A stretch of 64,000 bases of DNA from Streptomyces fungicidicus (GCF_003665435.1 NZ_CP023407.1:558001-622000), one strand, 5' to 3'; shown: positions 55,719-64,000, counted from the first letter of the stretch. Numbers and translations: made by a program. Notes: generated from the sequence alone by a model not told the origin.

Positions 55719-56135
55719 GTGTACCACCACTCAGGAAGCGTCGCTCAGCAGACAGCCGGCTCCCCGACGGGGGTTCTCGACCCCAAGGGCCCGGACCACT
55801 CGGACGCCATGCTCTACCAGCGCTGCACCTGGTGCGGCACCGCCATGTACCACCGGCTGCTGTGCCCGGTCTGCCAGGGCAGCGAGCTGCGCACGGAGCG
55901 CAGCGAGGGCGTCGGGACGGTCCGTCATTCCACGGTGCTGCACCGCAACACCCCGGCGGCGCGCAATGTGTCCCTGATCGAGATGGCTGAGGGCTTCGTG
56001 GTGCGCGGCCGGGTCATGGGGCCGCCCATCGGCATCCACGGCGGCGACCGGGTGCGGCTGTCGACGGCCAAGGACCCGGTGCGCGGCGAGCCGGTCTTCC
56101 AGCTCGTCGACGAACCGTTCCGGGCCTGGACCTGA
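55719..56135 (+). CDS. Zn-ribbon / OB-fold (DUF35 type) acyl-CoA-associated protein
   Basis: 138 residues from a GTG at 55719, 9 nt after AGGGAG. The rubredoxin-like zinc ribbon has two knuckles, C-TW-C (QRCTWCGTAM) and C-PV-C (LLCPVCQGSE). An OB-fold follows (EGVGTVRHSTVLHRNT, FVVRGRVMGPPIGIHGGDRV). Proteins of this type usually bind thiolase-like or acyl-CoA enzymes; here no thiolase gene is adjacent. Probable target of the TetR regulator upstream. Confidence 0.87.
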   Translation: MYHHSGSVAQQTAGSPTGVLDPKGPDHSDAMLYQRCTWCGTAMYHRLLCPVCQGSELRTERSEGVGTVRHSTVLHRNTPAARNVSLIEMAEGFVVRGRVMGPPIGIHGGDRVRLSTAKDPVRGEPVFQLVDEPFRAWT

Positions 56136-56156
56136 CGGCCGCCGGGCGCGGGCGCC

Positions 56157-56537
56157 TCAGAGCGTGACGCGGATGCCGACCGTGCCGGTGAGGCCGCGGC
56201 GCAGCCGACTGCCCAGGAGGGTCAGCCGGCCCACCGGGCCGTACTTGCGGGCGATCAGCCGGCGGTAGCGGGCGGTGGTGGCCGGGTCGCAGATCTCCGC
56301 CGTGGCGGGGACCTGGTCACCGGTCGGGTTGCCGCGTACGTCGCACGGGCCGACGAGGACGTCGCCGCGCGCGCGGATCCGCTTGACCTTCCACGAGTCG
56401 GCGACGGTCCACACCCCGAGCGCGTCCCCGTCCCGCACCACCCACACCGGAGTGGCGACAGGGGTGCCGTTCTTGCGGTAGCTGGTGACCAGCAGGTACT
56501 TCCCTGATCCGAGCCGGTCCGTCAAGTCCTCGTCCAT
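56157..56537 (-). CDS. PPOX class (F420-dependent-like) oxidoreductase
   Basis: 126 residues, split-barrel flavin/F420-binding fold of the pyridoxamine-phosphate-oxidase-like superfamily: GSGKYLLVTSYRKNGTPVAT, VWVVRDGDALGVWTVADSWK, VKRIRARGDVLVGPCDVRGN. The TSYRKNGTPVATPVW pattern is typical of F420-dependent actinobacterial members. Substrate unknown. Leftward, 10 bp after the methyltransferase stop on the same strand, so probably co-transcribed. Confidence 0.88.
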   Translation of the reverse strand: MDEDLTDRLGSGKYLLVTSYRKNGTPVATPVWVVRDGDALGVWTVADSWKVKRIRARGDVLVGPCDVRGNPTGDQVPATAEICDPATTARYRRLIARKYGPVGRLTLLGSRLRRGLTGTVGIRVTL

Positions 56538-56547
56538 GGGGGGAAGT

Positions 56548-57279
56548 CTACGCGCGCGGACGCCGCGCGACGAAGACGAGCTCCCGGCCCGGACGGTCGG
56601 GCGCGTCCCGCACCGGCCCGACCTCGTAGCCGTGTCCGGCGAGGTCCGCCTCGACCTCCTCCCGCTCGCGGAAGCGCAGCGTCGAGTCGGAGGTGAGGAC
56701 CGCCCCGTCCGCGGCGAACACGTAGGTCGTGCGGAACGTCACCAGCGTGCCGTCCACCTCTGTCACCTGGTGCCAGGTCTCGACCGTCCCGACGCCGGGC
56801 AGCTCCGCCCTGCGGTACGACTCCTCCCGGTTCCACCCCTCCCAGGCCCGCCGGGCCGGATCGCGGGTCTCGAAGACCAGATGTCCTCCGGGCCGCAGTG
56901 CCGCGTGGGCGCCCCGCAGGGTGCCGTGCCAGGCGTCGGCGCCGGCGATGGCCTGGGCGACGTTCGCCGTCATGGTGGCCAGGTCGACGCGCAGCGGCGG
57001 CAGCGCCGTCGCGTCGCCCTCGATCCAGCGGACCCGGGCTCCGCCGGGCTTGCCCCGGGCCACGTCGAGGGACGCCCCCGCGGGGTCGACGCCGACGACC
57101 TCGATCCCGCGGCAGGCCAGGAGCAGGGCGAACACGCCCGTTCCGCAGCCGATGTCCAGCACGCTCCGGGCCCCGAACTCCTCCGCGACGGCCAGGTACG
57201 CGTCGAGATCGCTCCGGTCGGGGTCGAGCGGGTCGTAGACCGCGGCGAGCCGCGGAAGGCCGAAGGACTCGTCAGCCAC
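56548..57279 (-). CDS. Class I SAM-dependent methyltransferase
   Basis: 243 residues. Motif I is [16 protein letters not shown] (about residues 39-54), motif [18 protein letters not shown], then [10 protein letters not shown] and the [14 protein letters not shown] post-motif block. C-terminal beta strands TFRTTYVF. Acceptor unknown. Its start overlaps the stop of the MalY-like lyase by 8 bp, so they are translationally coupled and may act in one pathway. Confidence 0.9.
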   Translation of the reverse strand: MADESFGLPRLAAVYDPLDPDRSDLDAYLAVAEEFGARSVLDIGCGTGVFALLLACRGIEVVGVDPAGASLDVARGKPGGARVRWIEGDATALPPLRVDLATMTANVAQAIAGADAWHGTLRGAHAALRPGGHLVFETRDPARRAWEGWNREESYRRAELPGVGTVETWHQVTEVDGTLVTFRTTYVFAADGAVLTSDSTLRFREREEVEADLAGHGYEVGPVRDAPDRPGRELVFVARRPRA

Positions 57280-58471
57280 GGACGCCTCCGGCCCGCTCCA
57301 CGGCGGCGGCCGTCCGCCGCACCGCCTCTTCGAGCACCTCGGGTGAGGCGGCGAGGTTCAGGCGGGCGTGGCCCGCGCCTCCCGAGCCGAAGGGGAGGCC
57401 GGAGTTGAGGGCCACGCGGCCGTGCTCGAGGAACGCCTGGGCGGGATCGTCGCCCAGGCCGAGGGCCCGGCAGTCGAGCCAGGCGAGATAGGTGGCGTCG
57501 CCCGGGCGGTAACGGATCCCCGGCAACCGCTCGGCCAGCAGCGCGGCGAGCAGCCCGCGGTTGGCCTCGAGTCCGGCGAGCAGGGCGTCCAGCCAGGCGG
57601 TGCCGTCGCGCAGGGCGGCGGTGTGGGCGAGGATGCCGACATGGCTCGGGCCGTGGCCCACCTCCTCGGGCATCCGCGCCAGGTCCCCGGCCGCCTCCGG
57701 TCCCGCGACGGCGAGGGCGGCCTTGAGGCCCGCGAGGTTCCACCCCTTCGACGCCGACATCAGCGACAGGCCGCGCTCGCCTCCCTGCACGCTCAGGTAC
57801 GGCACGAACCGCGCGTCGCCGACGACCAGCGGCGCGTGGATCTCGTCGGCGACGACGCGTACGCCGTACCGCTCGGCGAGGGCCGCCACGGCGGTCAGCT
57901 CCTCGGCGGTGTGCACGGTGCCGGTGGGGTTGTGCGGGCTGCACAGCAGGTAGGCGGCCCGTCCCCGGCCGGCCGTGATTCTCCGGAAGGTGTCCTCCAG
58001 GACGTCGAGGTCGATCCGCGCGTCCCCGCCCAGCGGGGCCTCGACGACCCGGCGGTCCAGGTTCCGGACGAAGTCGTGGAAGGGCGGGTACACCGGCGGG
58101 TTCACCACGACCGGGTCCCCGTACCCCGTGACCAGTTTCAGCATCTCGACCACGCCCAGCATGACGTCGGGCACGATCGCGGTGCGCTCCACGGCGAGCC
58201 CGCCCCAGTCCCACCGTTTCGCCGCGAAGGCGGCGAGCGCCTCGGCGTAGGCGGTGCCGGCGGGGTAGCCGGTGTCGCCGAGCTCCATCGCCTCGGTGAC
58301 GGCGCGGACGACGGGTTCGGCGAGGGGCACGTCCATCTCCGCGACCCACAGGGGCAGGACGTCCTCGGGATGGGTGCGCCACTTCATGCTGGTGCGGCGC
58401 CGCAGGGTTTCCAGGTCGAGGGCGCGCAGCGGATTCGGTTCACCGGACGTCTCGTGCGGATTCCTGGTCAT
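57272..58471 (-). CDS. MalY/PatB-type PLP-dependent aminotransferase or C-S lyase
   Basis: 399 residues, fold type I PLP enzyme. [20 protein letters not shown] at the N-terminus is diagnostic for MalY/PatB-type cystathionine lyases. Further motifs are [31 protein letters not shown] (PLP contacts), [10 protein letters not shown], and [12 protein letters not shown] with the PLP lysine. The C-terminus has [17 protein letters not shown]. No ribosome binding site; TATCGT ends 6 nt before the ATG at 58471, so it is probably leaderless. The neighbouring coupled methyltransferase suggests a sulfur or amino-acid side pathway. The longer frame upstream is antisense shadow. Confidence 0.9.
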   Translation of the reverse strand: MTRNPHETSGEPNPLRALDLETLRRRTSMKWRTHPEDVLPLWVAEMDVPLAEPVVRAVTEAMELGDTGYPAGTAYAEALAAFAAKRWDWGGLAVERTAIVPDVMLGVVEMLKLVTGYGDPVVVNPPVYPPFHDFVRNLDRRVVEAPLGGDARIDLDVLEDTFRRITAGRGRAAYLLCSPHNPTGTVHTAEELTAVAALAERYGVRVVADEIHAPLVVGDARFVPYLSVQGGERGLSLMSASKGWNLAGLKAALAVAGPEAAGDLARMPEEVGHGPSHVGILAHTAALRDGTAWLDALLAGLEANRGLLAALLAERLPGIRYRPGDATYLAWLDCRALGLGDDPAQAFLEHGRVALNSGLPFGSGGAGHARLNLAASPEVLEEAVRRTAAAVERAGGVRG

Positions 58472-58646
58472 GTGCACACGATAGGGGCCGTGGTGCGCGT
58501 GGTCATCGGGGCGACGGGGCGGGCGCGGACGGGATCCGGTCGGCGCTGAACGCGCCGGGCCCCGGCCCCGTATGGGAAGAGGGCCCTCGACTCGGGAGCG
58601 GCCCCGCGGTGTTCGCACCGTGCCGCTGAGGGTTCGGGAGTCATGC
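58472..58646. other. Divergent promoter region of the lyase and protease genes
   Basis: GC-rich; on the minus strand TATCGT (58478-58483) lies at -10 for the lyase gene. I see no clear promoter for the protease gene. Confidence 0.4.
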
Positions 58647-60023
58647 ATGAGGCACGCACGACGACGGGTCGTCCGGCGAGTGACGAGGCTGGCGGCCGTC
58701 GGCGGACTCCTCCTGGGGGCCACGATGGTCACCCACGCCGTCGCCGGTGAGCCCGGAGCGCCCGCCGCTGTCCCGTTCTCCACCGCGGAGGAGACCACGC
58801 CCGGTCCCGGCGCCGTCGTGGTCGCGGAGCTCGGTACGTCCCGTACGGCGGGCAGCTGGATCGCCGGGGACGGCGCGACGGTCGTCGCGGTCACCGACGA
58901 GGAGGCGGCGGCCGAGGTGCGCCGGGCCGGCGCCGAGCCGAAGCTGGTGCGCCACAGCATGGACGACCTCAAGTCGGCTACTAAGAAGCTGAGTTCGGCG
59001 ACCCGGGTGCCGGGCACGGCGTGGGCCATGGACTACCGGTCCAACCAGGTCGTCGTCCGGGGCGACAGCACGGTGTCGGCGGACGACTGGTCCGGCCTGA
59101 CCGAAGTCGCGGACGGCATCGGCGACTTCGTCCGCATGGAACGGAGCGGGGGCGTCTTCACCACCCGTGTCAACGGGGCGCAGCCCATTCTGTCGACGGC
59201 CGGCCGCTGCTCGGCGGGCTTCAACGTGACGGACGGGAAACGGGACTTCGTCCTGACGGCCGGGCACTGCGGGCCCGAGGGGTCGGTCTGGTTCGCCGAC
59301 GACCGGGCCAGGCAGGAGGTGGGGACGACCGTCGCCGGAAGCTTCCCCGGGGACGACTACTCGCTGATCCGGTACGCCGGCGGCCGGGCGGGCGAGGGCG
59401 CCGGAGTGGTGGCGGTCGGCGACGGCAAGGGAGTACGGATCACGGGGGTGGCGGATCCGACGGTCGGCCAGCGGGTGTTCCGCAGCGGCAGCACCAGCGG
59501 GCTGCGGGACGGCGAGGTGACGGCGCTCAACGCGACGGTGAACTATCCGGAGGGCACGGTCAGCGGGCTCATCGAGTCCAATGTGTGCGCGGAGCCCGGG
59601 GACAGCGGCGGTCCGATGTTCTCCGAGGGCGTCGCGCTCGGTGTCACCTCCGGCGGCAGCGGTGACTGCCGGACGGGCGGGACGACGTACTTCCAGCCGG
59701 TGACGAAGGCGCTGGCGCGGCTCGGTGTGCGGCTCATCGTGGCGCCCGAGGCGGACGGCGGTGCGGCGGCCCCCTCCCCCGCCCCGTCCCGGACCGAGGG
59801 CGCCGCGGCTCCGGACGCGGCCTCGCCGGGGTCGTCGACCGCGGTGCGGGGCATCCTCCCGGAGCCGTCGACTCTGCTGTCCCGGCTGGCCGACCCCCGG
59901 AGCGTCGGGCCCGGCCTGCTGGTGATCGGCGGCAGCCTGGCCGCCCTGGTGGCGTCGCGCTGGATACGGGCGGAGCAGGACCGCAAGGCCTACCGCCGTC
60001 AGTACTCGGCGACGTGGGGGTGA
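58647..60023 (+). CDS. Streptogrisin-like serine protease with C-terminal membrane anchor
   Basis: 458 residues. A Sec signal peptide (about 1-33) is followed by a propeptide-like region (about 34-175) and a chymotrypsin-fold S1 domain of the streptogrisin group. Catalytic residues are His207 (LTAGHC), Asp237 (GDDYSLIRY) and Ser320 ([12 protein letters not shown]), with cysteine pairs. A long Pro/Ala/Ser linker (about 370-420) then leads to a C-terminal transmembrane helix ([20 protein letters not shown]) and a basic tail ([18 protein letters not shown]). Most streptogrisins are fully secreted; this one should stay on the cell surface. GGGAG lies 6 nt before the ATG. Confidence 0.9.
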   Translation: MRHARRRVVRRVTRLAAVGGLLLGATMVTHAVAGEPGAPAAVPFSTAEETTPGPGAVVVAELGTSRTAGSWIAGDGATVVAVTDEEAAAEVRRAGAEPKLVRHSMDDLKSATKKLSSATRVPGTAWAMDYRSNQVVVRGDSTVSADDWSGLTEVADGIGDFVRMERSGGVFTTRVNGAQPILSTAGRCSAGFNVTDGKRDFVLTAGHCGPEGSVWFADDRARQEVGTTVAGSFPGDDYSLIRYAGGRAGEGAGVVAVGDGKGVRITGVADPTVGQRVFRSGSTSGLRDGEVTALNATVNYPEGTVSGLIESNVCAEPGDSGGPMFSEGVALGVTSGGSGDCRTGGTTYFQPVTKALARLGVRLIVAPEADGGAAAPSPAPSRTEGAAAPDAASPGSSTAVRGILPEPSTLLSRLADPRSVGPGLLVIGGSLAALVASRWIRAEQDRKAYRRQYSATWG

Positions 60024-60119
60024 GCGTACGGCGGGCGGCGCCGCCGGCGGGACGGATGCGGGCGGACCGGTGTCCCGCGGAACGCCGTGTCCCGCGGGAG
60101 CCGGGGCCGGTACGAGAAG

Positions 60120-60143
60120 GGCACCCGTGCGGTCGCGGGTGCC
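60120..60143. terminator. Hairpin between convergent protease and small-protein genes
   Basis: GGCACCCG (60120-60127) pairs with CGGGTGCC (60136-60143) around an 8-nt loop, about 95 bp after the protease stop and 35 bp past the stop of the 54-aa gene. Confidence 0.55.
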
Positions 60144-60177
60144 ACGGGGACGGGACGGCGAGGCGGCCGGGGGCCGC

Positions 60178-60342
60178 TCAGGCGGCCTGCGGGAGGGCCG
60201 AGGCCCACTCCTGGACCAGGCGCCGGTACTCCTCGCGCTGTTCGACGCTCAGTGTCCCGCCCGACCGGAGCCACAGGGCCCGGATCTCCTCGTTGACCTC
60301 GGCAGCCGATCGCTCGGAGGAGGGTTCAACAGTGGTGGACAT
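60178..60342 (-). CDS. Small conserved-type hypothetical protein (54 aa), leaderless
   Basis: 54 residues, strongly helical and acidic/basic: SERSAAEVNEEIRALWLRSG, then SVEQREEYRRLVQEWASALP. TATGCT ends 7 nt before the ATG and no ribosome binding site is seen, so it looks leaderless. Codon use is Streptomyces-like. Function unknown. Confidence 0.65.
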   Translation of the reverse strand: MSTTVEPSSERSAAEVNEEIRALWLRSGGTLSVEQREEYRRLVQEWASALPQAA

Positions 60343-60467
60343 GTCGTGAAGCATACGGGGCCCGACGTGAAGACGCTGTGAGTAATCGCACGCTCATGGG
60401 ACATTTCCGACAGTGTCCCTGCTCACGTCCATCTGCCAAGTCACGTGGGCGAGTTCACACCTCGGCC

Positions 60468-60497
60468 GGCCCCGTCCCACCGCGGCGGGACGGGGCC
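60468..60497 (-). terminator. Terminator after the L,D-transpeptidase gene, 11-bp stem
   Basis: GGCCCCGTCCC (60468-60478) pairs with GGGACGGGGCC (60487-60497) around an 8-nt loop, 11 bp past the stop of the leftward transpeptidase gene. Confidence 0.7.
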
Positions 60498-60507
60498 CCG
60501 GGGCCGG

Positions 60508-61203
60508 TCAGGTGCCCGGCTTGCGGCCGTACACGTAGACGTCGTCGCCGGTCTTCAGCAGCGACCAGTACTTCTTGGCGGCGGTCTTGGTCATGTTGAC
60601 GCAGCCGTGCGAGCCGGGCGGGTTCCACATGCTGACGCCCACCGAGTGGAACGCCTGGCCGCCGTCGAAGAACTGGCTGTAGGGCATCGGCACGTCGTAG
60701 ATCGTCGAGACGTGGTCGATGTTGCGCCAGTAGACCTTCTTGAGGCCGGTGCGGGTCTCGTACCCGTTGCGACCGGTGCGGACCGGGACGGGCCCGTAGA
60801 CCAGCTTCTTCCCGTCCTGGATCCAGCTGAGCTGGAGCGTGAGGTTCACGCAGGCGATACGACCCTTGTTCGTCGGGCATTTGCCCGACTTGTTCGGGTT
60901 CTTCCCCACGGCCTTCTGCTTGTTCATCAGGTCCATCACACCCCAGGTGACGGGGCCGGCGTACCCGATGTTCGGCGTGATGCCGTGCTTGGTCTGGAAG
61001 GCGCGGATCGCCTTGCAGTCGGCGGAGGACTGCTTTCCGTCGACCGGACGGCCGAGGAACTTCTCCACCTTCTTCTGGTACGGCCCCGTCGAGGATGTGC
61101 AGCTCGCCGCCTGCGCCGGGGTCGCCCCGAGCGCGAGTGCGAGCGGAGCCACCAGCGAGGTGACCCCCAGGACGACGGCACTCCGTCTACGTATGTCCCC
61201 CAT
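60508..61203 (-). CDS. L,D-transpeptidase (YkuD) with N-terminal peptidoglycan-binding domain
   Basis: 231 residues with a signal peptide ending LGATPAQAA (about residue 33). A peptidoglycan-binding_1-like module follows (SCTSSTGPYQKKVEKFLGR, KAIRAFQTKHGITP). The YkuD catalytic domain has the nucleophile Cys201 in SHGCVNM and the conserved His three residues upstream region HSVGVSMWNPPG. It should form 3,3-crosslinks or attach proteins to peptidoglycan outside the membrane. GGAAGGG lies 11 nt before the ATG at 61203; the open frame beyond is promoter. Confidence 0.93.
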   Translation of the reverse strand: MGDIRRRSAVVLGVTSLVAPLALALGATPAQAASCTSSTGPYQKKVEKFLGRPVDGKQSSADCKAIRAFQTKHGITPNIGYAGPVTWGVMDLMNKQKAVGKNPNKSGKCPTNKGRIACVNLTLQLSWIQDGKKLVYGPVPVRTGRNGYETRTGLKKVYWRNIDHVSTIYDVPMPYSQFFDGGQAFHSVGVSMWNPPGSHGCVNMTKTAAKKYWSLLKTGDDVYVYGRKPGT

Positions 61204-61302
61204 AGTCTGTTTTGCCCTTCCGCAGAGGTGAGCGCATGGCGTGCGCACTCTGCCAGGTAGACGACCCAACGGGAAAATCGGTTGTAGGGGGCGACAGGAC
61301 TG

Positions 61303-62115
61303 TTACGCGGACGGCTCGCACGACCCCTCCGCGCGCAGCGCCTGCCGGAACCCGGTGTTGACCGCGGTGATGCCGCCGTCGACGACGAGGGTGGTGCCGG
61401 TGATCCAGGAGGCGTCGCGGGAGGCGAGGAAGGCGATCCCGGCCGCGATGTCCTCGGGCTCGCCCACCCGGCCCAGGGGGTAGAGGCGCCCGGCCGCTTC
61501 GAGGTCGTCGTCCCTCCCCGCCCAGGCGCGTGTGCGGACGGTCCCCGGCGCCACCAGGTTGACCCGGACCCCGCGCGGCGCCGCGTGCCCGGCGAGGGTG
61601 CGGGTGAGGGAGCCCAGACCGGCCTTGGCGGCGCTGTAGGCGTGGTTGCCGAAGTCCTGGAGGCCGTTGACCGAGCCGACGCACACGACGGCGCCCCGGC
61701 CGGAGGCGGCGAGGTGCGGGAGTGCGGCGCGGCAGCAGCGGTACGCGCCGGTGAGGGTGACGTCCAGGTCGGCGGCCCACTCGTCGTCCGGCTCGTCCTC
61801 GAAGCGGGGCGCGTCCGCGGTGCAGTGCGCCGCGTTGTTCACCAGGACGTCGAGCGAACCGAAGGCGTCCACGGCGTGCGCCACGGCCGCCTCGACCGAG
61901 GCCCGGTCGGTCACGTCGCAGGCGAAGGCCTCGGCGCCGGGCCCCCGCCCCCGCAGCGCCGACGCCGTCCGCTCCGCCTCGTCCAGGTCCACGTCGGCCA
62001 CCAGGACCCGCGCCCCCTCCCGCGCGAAGCGCAGGGCGGTGGCCGCGCCGATGCCGCGTGCCGCCCCGGTGATGAGAACCCCGTACCCCTCGAAGCGCCG
62101 TGTGTCCGTCGTCAT
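61303..62115 (-). CDS. Short-chain dehydrogenase/reductase (SDR), glucose-dehydrogenase-like
   Basis: 270 residues, classical SDR: cofactor loop ITGAARGIGAATALRFAREG, D-box VLVADVDLDEAERT (Asp favours NAD), NNAAHC, catalytic Ser in VCVGSVNGLQDFGNH with Tyr-x3-Lys YSAAKAG, and the C-terminal ASWITGTTLVVDGGI typical of the family. Substrate unknown. The next gene on the same strand upstream is another SDR 50 bp away. Confidence 0.9.
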   Translation of the reverse strand: MTTDTRRFEGYGVLITGAARGIGAATALRFAREGARVLVADVDLDEAERTASALRGRGPGAEAFACDVTDRASVEAAVAHAVDAFGSLDVLVNNAAHCTADAPRFEDEPDDEWAADLDVTLTGAYRCCRAALPHLAASGRGAVVCVGSVNGLQDFGNHAYSAAKAGLGSLTRTLAGHAAPRGVRVNLVAPGTVRTRAWAGRDDDLEAAGRLYPLGRVGEPEDIAAGIAFLASRDASWITGTTLVVDGGITAVNTGFRQALRAEGSCEPSA

Positions 62116-62165
62116 GGGGTGAAGGTAGCCGCCCGGTGATCACGGCGGCAGGGGGCGGACGGGGA

Positions 62166-63080
62166 TCAGCGGTAGCCGGTCACGTCGGCCGGCCTGCCCG
62201 CGTCCTGGACCTCGACGAGATAGCGCCAGGCGTCGGGGCGGCTGCCGTCGAGGTCGGTGAAGCCGTACTCCCGGGCCAGGCCGCCGCTGGAGAGGGAGGT
62301 GCCGTTGAAGCGGGCCGCGTCGGGGTCGGCGGCGAGCGCCGCGACGGCCCGTCCGACATAGCGCGGGGTCTCCGAGATGGCGAAGTGGGGGACCTTCTCG
62401 AGGGCGTCGCGCCAGTTGTCCTCGCGTACGCCGAAGTGGTCGAGCATGATCTCCGAGCGCATCCAGCCCGGGGTGAGGGCGACGGCCGTGGCGCCGCGCG
62501 GGCCGAGTTCGTGGCCGAGGGCGAACGCCATGCGCAGCACGGAGGACTTGGCGAGGTCGTAGAAGAAGGAGACGCGGTAGTTGTCGCGGTTGTAGTCGGC
62601 GGTGCCGTCGGTGACCTCGACGACGAGTCCGCCGGGGTTGCGCAGCAGCAGGGGAAGGGCGTGGTGGCTGGTGATCGCGTGCGTCTCGACCGCGAGGCGG
62701 AGCAGACGCAGTCCCTTGTCCAGGTCGTGCTCCCAGACGGGCGCCTCCCAGTCGAAGAGGGTCTCGCCGCCCCAGATGTCGTTGACGAGGACGTCCAGGC
62801 GGCCCTGTTCGTCGGCGATCCGGCCGACCAGCGCCTTCACCTGCCCCGGATCGAGGTGGTCGGCCGGCACCGCGATTCCCCGGCCGCCCGCCTCGGTGAC
62901 CAGGTCGGCGGTGTCCTCGATGGTCTCGGGGCGGTCGTACTCGGAGCGGCGTGCGCGGGTGCTGCGGCCCGTGACGTACACGGTCGCACCCGCCGCTCCG
63001 AGTTCCACGGCGATGCCGCGCCCGGCTCCCCGGGTCGCCCCGGCCACCAGCGCGACCCTTTCCTTCAACTGCTCCGACAT
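62166..63080 (-). CDS. Short-chain dehydrogenase/reductase with extended C-terminus
   Basis: 304 residues. Cofactor loop VAGATRGAGRGIAVELGAAG, YVTGRSTRARRSEYDRPETI (the arginines favour NADP), VLVNDIWGGE (in place of NNAG), VVEVTDGTADYNRDNYRVSF with Tyr and the YDLAKSSVLRMAF lysine. This resembles oxidoreductases annotated as SDRs of the DHRS1-like type. Substrate unknown. Directly upstream of the previous SDR, likely an operon, separated by 50 bp. Confidence 0.88.
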   Translation of the reverse strand: MSEQLKERVALVAGATRGAGRGIAVELGAAGATVYVTGRSTRARRSEYDRPETIEDTADLVTEAGGRGIAVPADHLDPGQVKALVGRIADEQGRLDVLVNDIWGGETLFDWEAPVWEHDLDKGLRLLRLAVETHAITSHHALPLLLRNPGGLVVEVTDGTADYNRDNYRVSFFYDLAKSSVLRMAFALGHELGPRGATAVALTPGWMRSEIMLDHFGVREDNWRDALEKVPHFAISETPRYVGRAVAALAADPDAARFNGTSLSSGGLAREYGFTDLDGSRPDAWRYLVEVQDAGRPADVTGYR

Positions 63081-63182
63081 GTACGGCCTCCCGTCACCGG
63101 CTCTCTGCTGTCGCTTCGAGGGTGGCGGGTAAGCCGGACATCTTCTGTCACCTTTTCGCGCCGGTCACCCGGGCGGGTCCGC

Positions 63183-63815
63183 TCAGTGGCCCCGGGCGAT
63201 CCATTCCTCCAGGTGCGGGGCCTCCGCGCCGATGGTGGTGGGGTCCCCGTGACCGGTGAGGACCTTGGTCTCGGGCGGGAGGGCCAGCAGCCGGTCCCGG
63301 ATCGAGTCGATGATCGTCGGGAAGTGGGAGAAGGAGCGGCCGGTGGCGCCCGGACCGCCCTGGAAGAGGGTGTCGCCGGTGAACACGGTCGCCAGCCCCG
63401 GGTCGTACAGGCAGACCGCGCCCGGCGCGTGCCCGGGGGTGTGCAGCACCGTGAGGTCGGCGCCGGCGGTCTCGATCACCTGGCCGTCGACCAGCCAGGA
63501 GTCGGGGTCGCGGTCCGGGTGGGTCTGCTTCCACAGCGGCAGGTCGTCGGGGTGCAGCCAGATGGTGGCGCCGGTGCGCTCGGCGAGGGCGGGGGCGGCG
63601 TCGATGTGGTCGTTGTGGGCGTGGGTGCACACGATCGCCGTAAGGCGCCGGTCCCCCACCGCCTCGGCGATGGCGTCGGCGTCATGGGCGGCGTCGATGA
63701 CGATCGCCTCGTGGTCGTCGCCGACGATCCACACGTTGTTGTCGACGTCCCAGGTGCCGCCGTCGAGGCTGAACTGCCCGGAGGTGACGAGTCGTTCGAT
63801 GCGGGCGGTCATCAC
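63183..63815 (-). CDS. MBL-fold hydrolase partner of the mycothiol-dependent formaldehyde pathway
   Basis: 210 residues, metallo-beta-lactamase fold: metal motif [15 protein letters not shown] (H-x-H-x-D-H), [30 protein letters not shown], and the terminal [13 protein letters not shown]. Its GTG start (63815) overlaps the stop of the dehydrogenase gene in a GTGA junction. Beside MscR, such hydrolases are thought to act on the thioester product S-formylmycothiol. That role is inferred from context and from the conserved pairing in actinobacteria. Confidence 0.88.
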   Translation of the reverse strand: MMTARIERLVTSGQFSLDGGTWDVDNNVWIVGDDHEAIVIDAAHDADAIAEAVGDRRLTAIVCTHAHNDHIDAAPALAERTGATIWLHPDDLPLWKQTHPDRDPDSWLVDGQVIETAGADLTVLHTPGHAPGAVCLYDPGLATVFTGDTLFQGGPGATGRSFSHFPTIIDSIRDRLLALPPETKVLTGHGDPTTIGAEAPHLEEWIARGH

Positions 63816-64000
63816 AGCACCACCACCGAACGCAGCACGTCGCCGCGGTGCATCCGCTCGAAGGCCTTCTCCACCTCGTCGAGCTGGATGGTCTCGGTGA
63901 CGAACGCGCCGAGGTCCAGGCGGCCCTGGAGGTGCAGGTCGATCAGCATCGGGAAGTCCCGGGAGGGCAGGCAGTCGCCGTACCAGGAGGACTTCAGGGA
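63812..64000 (-). CDS. S-(hydroxymethyl)mycothiol dehydrogenase, C-terminal part
   Basis: The last 62 residues of a zinc-dependent alcohol dehydrogenase, cut by the window edge. The end [20 protein letters not shown], then [20 protein letters not shown] and [19 protein letters not shown] match MscR-type S-(hydroxymethyl)mycothiol dehydrogenases (formaldehyde dehydrogenase of actinobacteria). It is translationally coupled to the MBL hydrolase. Confidence 0.85.
   Translation of the reverse strand, partial: SLKSSWYGDCLPSRDFPMLIDLHLQGRLDLGAFVTETIQLDEVEKAFERMHRGDVLRSVVVL

Noticed and set aside
58472..59029. N-terminal extension of the MalY-like lyase frame
   Set aside because: Antisense to the protease signal peptide and propeptide; the real start has a leaderless promoter pattern.
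1..64000. tRNA, rRNA, CRISPR arrays, insertion sequences, prophage or integration sites
   Set aside because: No repeats with regular spacing, no transposase or integrase, and no tRNA-like cloverleaf was noticed; a tRNAscan or ISfinder run would be needed to exclude minor remnants.

Overview
The window reads as Streptomyces chromosome. It is very GC-rich throughout, codons end almost entirely in G or C, GTG starts are frequent, and there are many families typical of the genus: LuxR-LAL, PucR and XRE-DUF5753 regulators, DUF397, SpoIIE phosphatases, roadblock proteins, Tat and Sec exoenzymes, and mycothiol-linked dehydrogenase. I see no rRNA, tRNA, CRISPR array, IS element or prophage. About 64 protein genes are supported, the first and last being cut by the window edges. 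Several very long ORFs antisense to real genes are GC-codon shadows and were left out.

Layout. 1-8 kb: a branched-chain amino acid or amide ABC transporter operon (livF-G-H-M, leftward) preceded by a PucR-type and a LAL-type LuxR regulator. 8-12 kb: a secreted cutinase/PET-hydrolase-like polyesterase, two tiny proteins, a TPR protein and a DUF574 methyltransferase. 12.8-15.4 kb: a WhiJ/AbaA-like cassette (XRE-DUF5753 plus DUF397, divergent from an RsbW-like ATPase) with a 14-bp palindrome over the ATPase promoter. 15.5-20.5 kb: a CitA-like/GAF/SpoIIE/ATPase multidomain phosphatase, an FprA-type ferredoxin-NADP reductase with an iron-box-like site, and a secreted lamin-tail protein. 20.5-26.3 kb: a GH65 phosphorylase, a DosS-like GAF histidine kinase and a divergent flavohaemoglobin with a DosR/DevR-like palindrome, suggesting a hypoxia/NO response block. 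26.3-28.6 kb: a four-gene roadblock/LC7 operon with a DUF4388-like protein but no GTPase. 30-33.5 kb: a membrane protein with exact 33-residue repeats, a DUF1232 protein, and a graspetide (ATP-grasp RiPP) precursor-ligase pair.

33.6-42 kb: a GlxA-type AraC regulator, a DUF5133 protein, an ABC exporter with a LacI-type operator in its leader, an aldo/keto reductase, a VOC protein, a Gfo/Idh/MocA oxidoreductase and a Tat-exported GH64 beta-1,3-glucanase with its own LacI-type operator. 42-48 kb: DUF5709, a GT-C membrane protein, a second GH65 phosphorylase translationally coupled to beta-phosphoglucomutase, and a divergent P-loop kinase. 48-54 kb: DUF3662, an RpiR regulator, a small protein behind a strong promoter, an ANTAR-like/GAF/PAS/SpoIIE phosphatase and a peptidoglycan-binding membrane protein. 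54-58.5 kb: an ATP-grasp protein, a TetR regulator with a palindrome in the promoter of the next gene (a Zn-ribbon/OB-fold protein), a PPOX-type protein, and a MalY-like lyase coupled to a methyltransferase. 58.6-64 kb: a membrane-anchored streptogrisin-like protease, an L,D-transpeptidase, two short-chain dehydrogenases and an MBL hydrolase coupled to an S-(hydroxymethyl)mycothiol dehydrogenase (formaldehyde detoxification).

Two patterns run through the window. At least seven genes have a -10-like hexamer 6 or 7 nt before the start codon and no ribosome binding site, so they look leaderless. Many convergent gene pairs are separated by very long perfect hairpins, up to 30 bp of stem. The best candidate for a specialised system is the graspetide locus at 32.07-33.5 kb; the roadblock operon and the orphan redox-sensor block are next.
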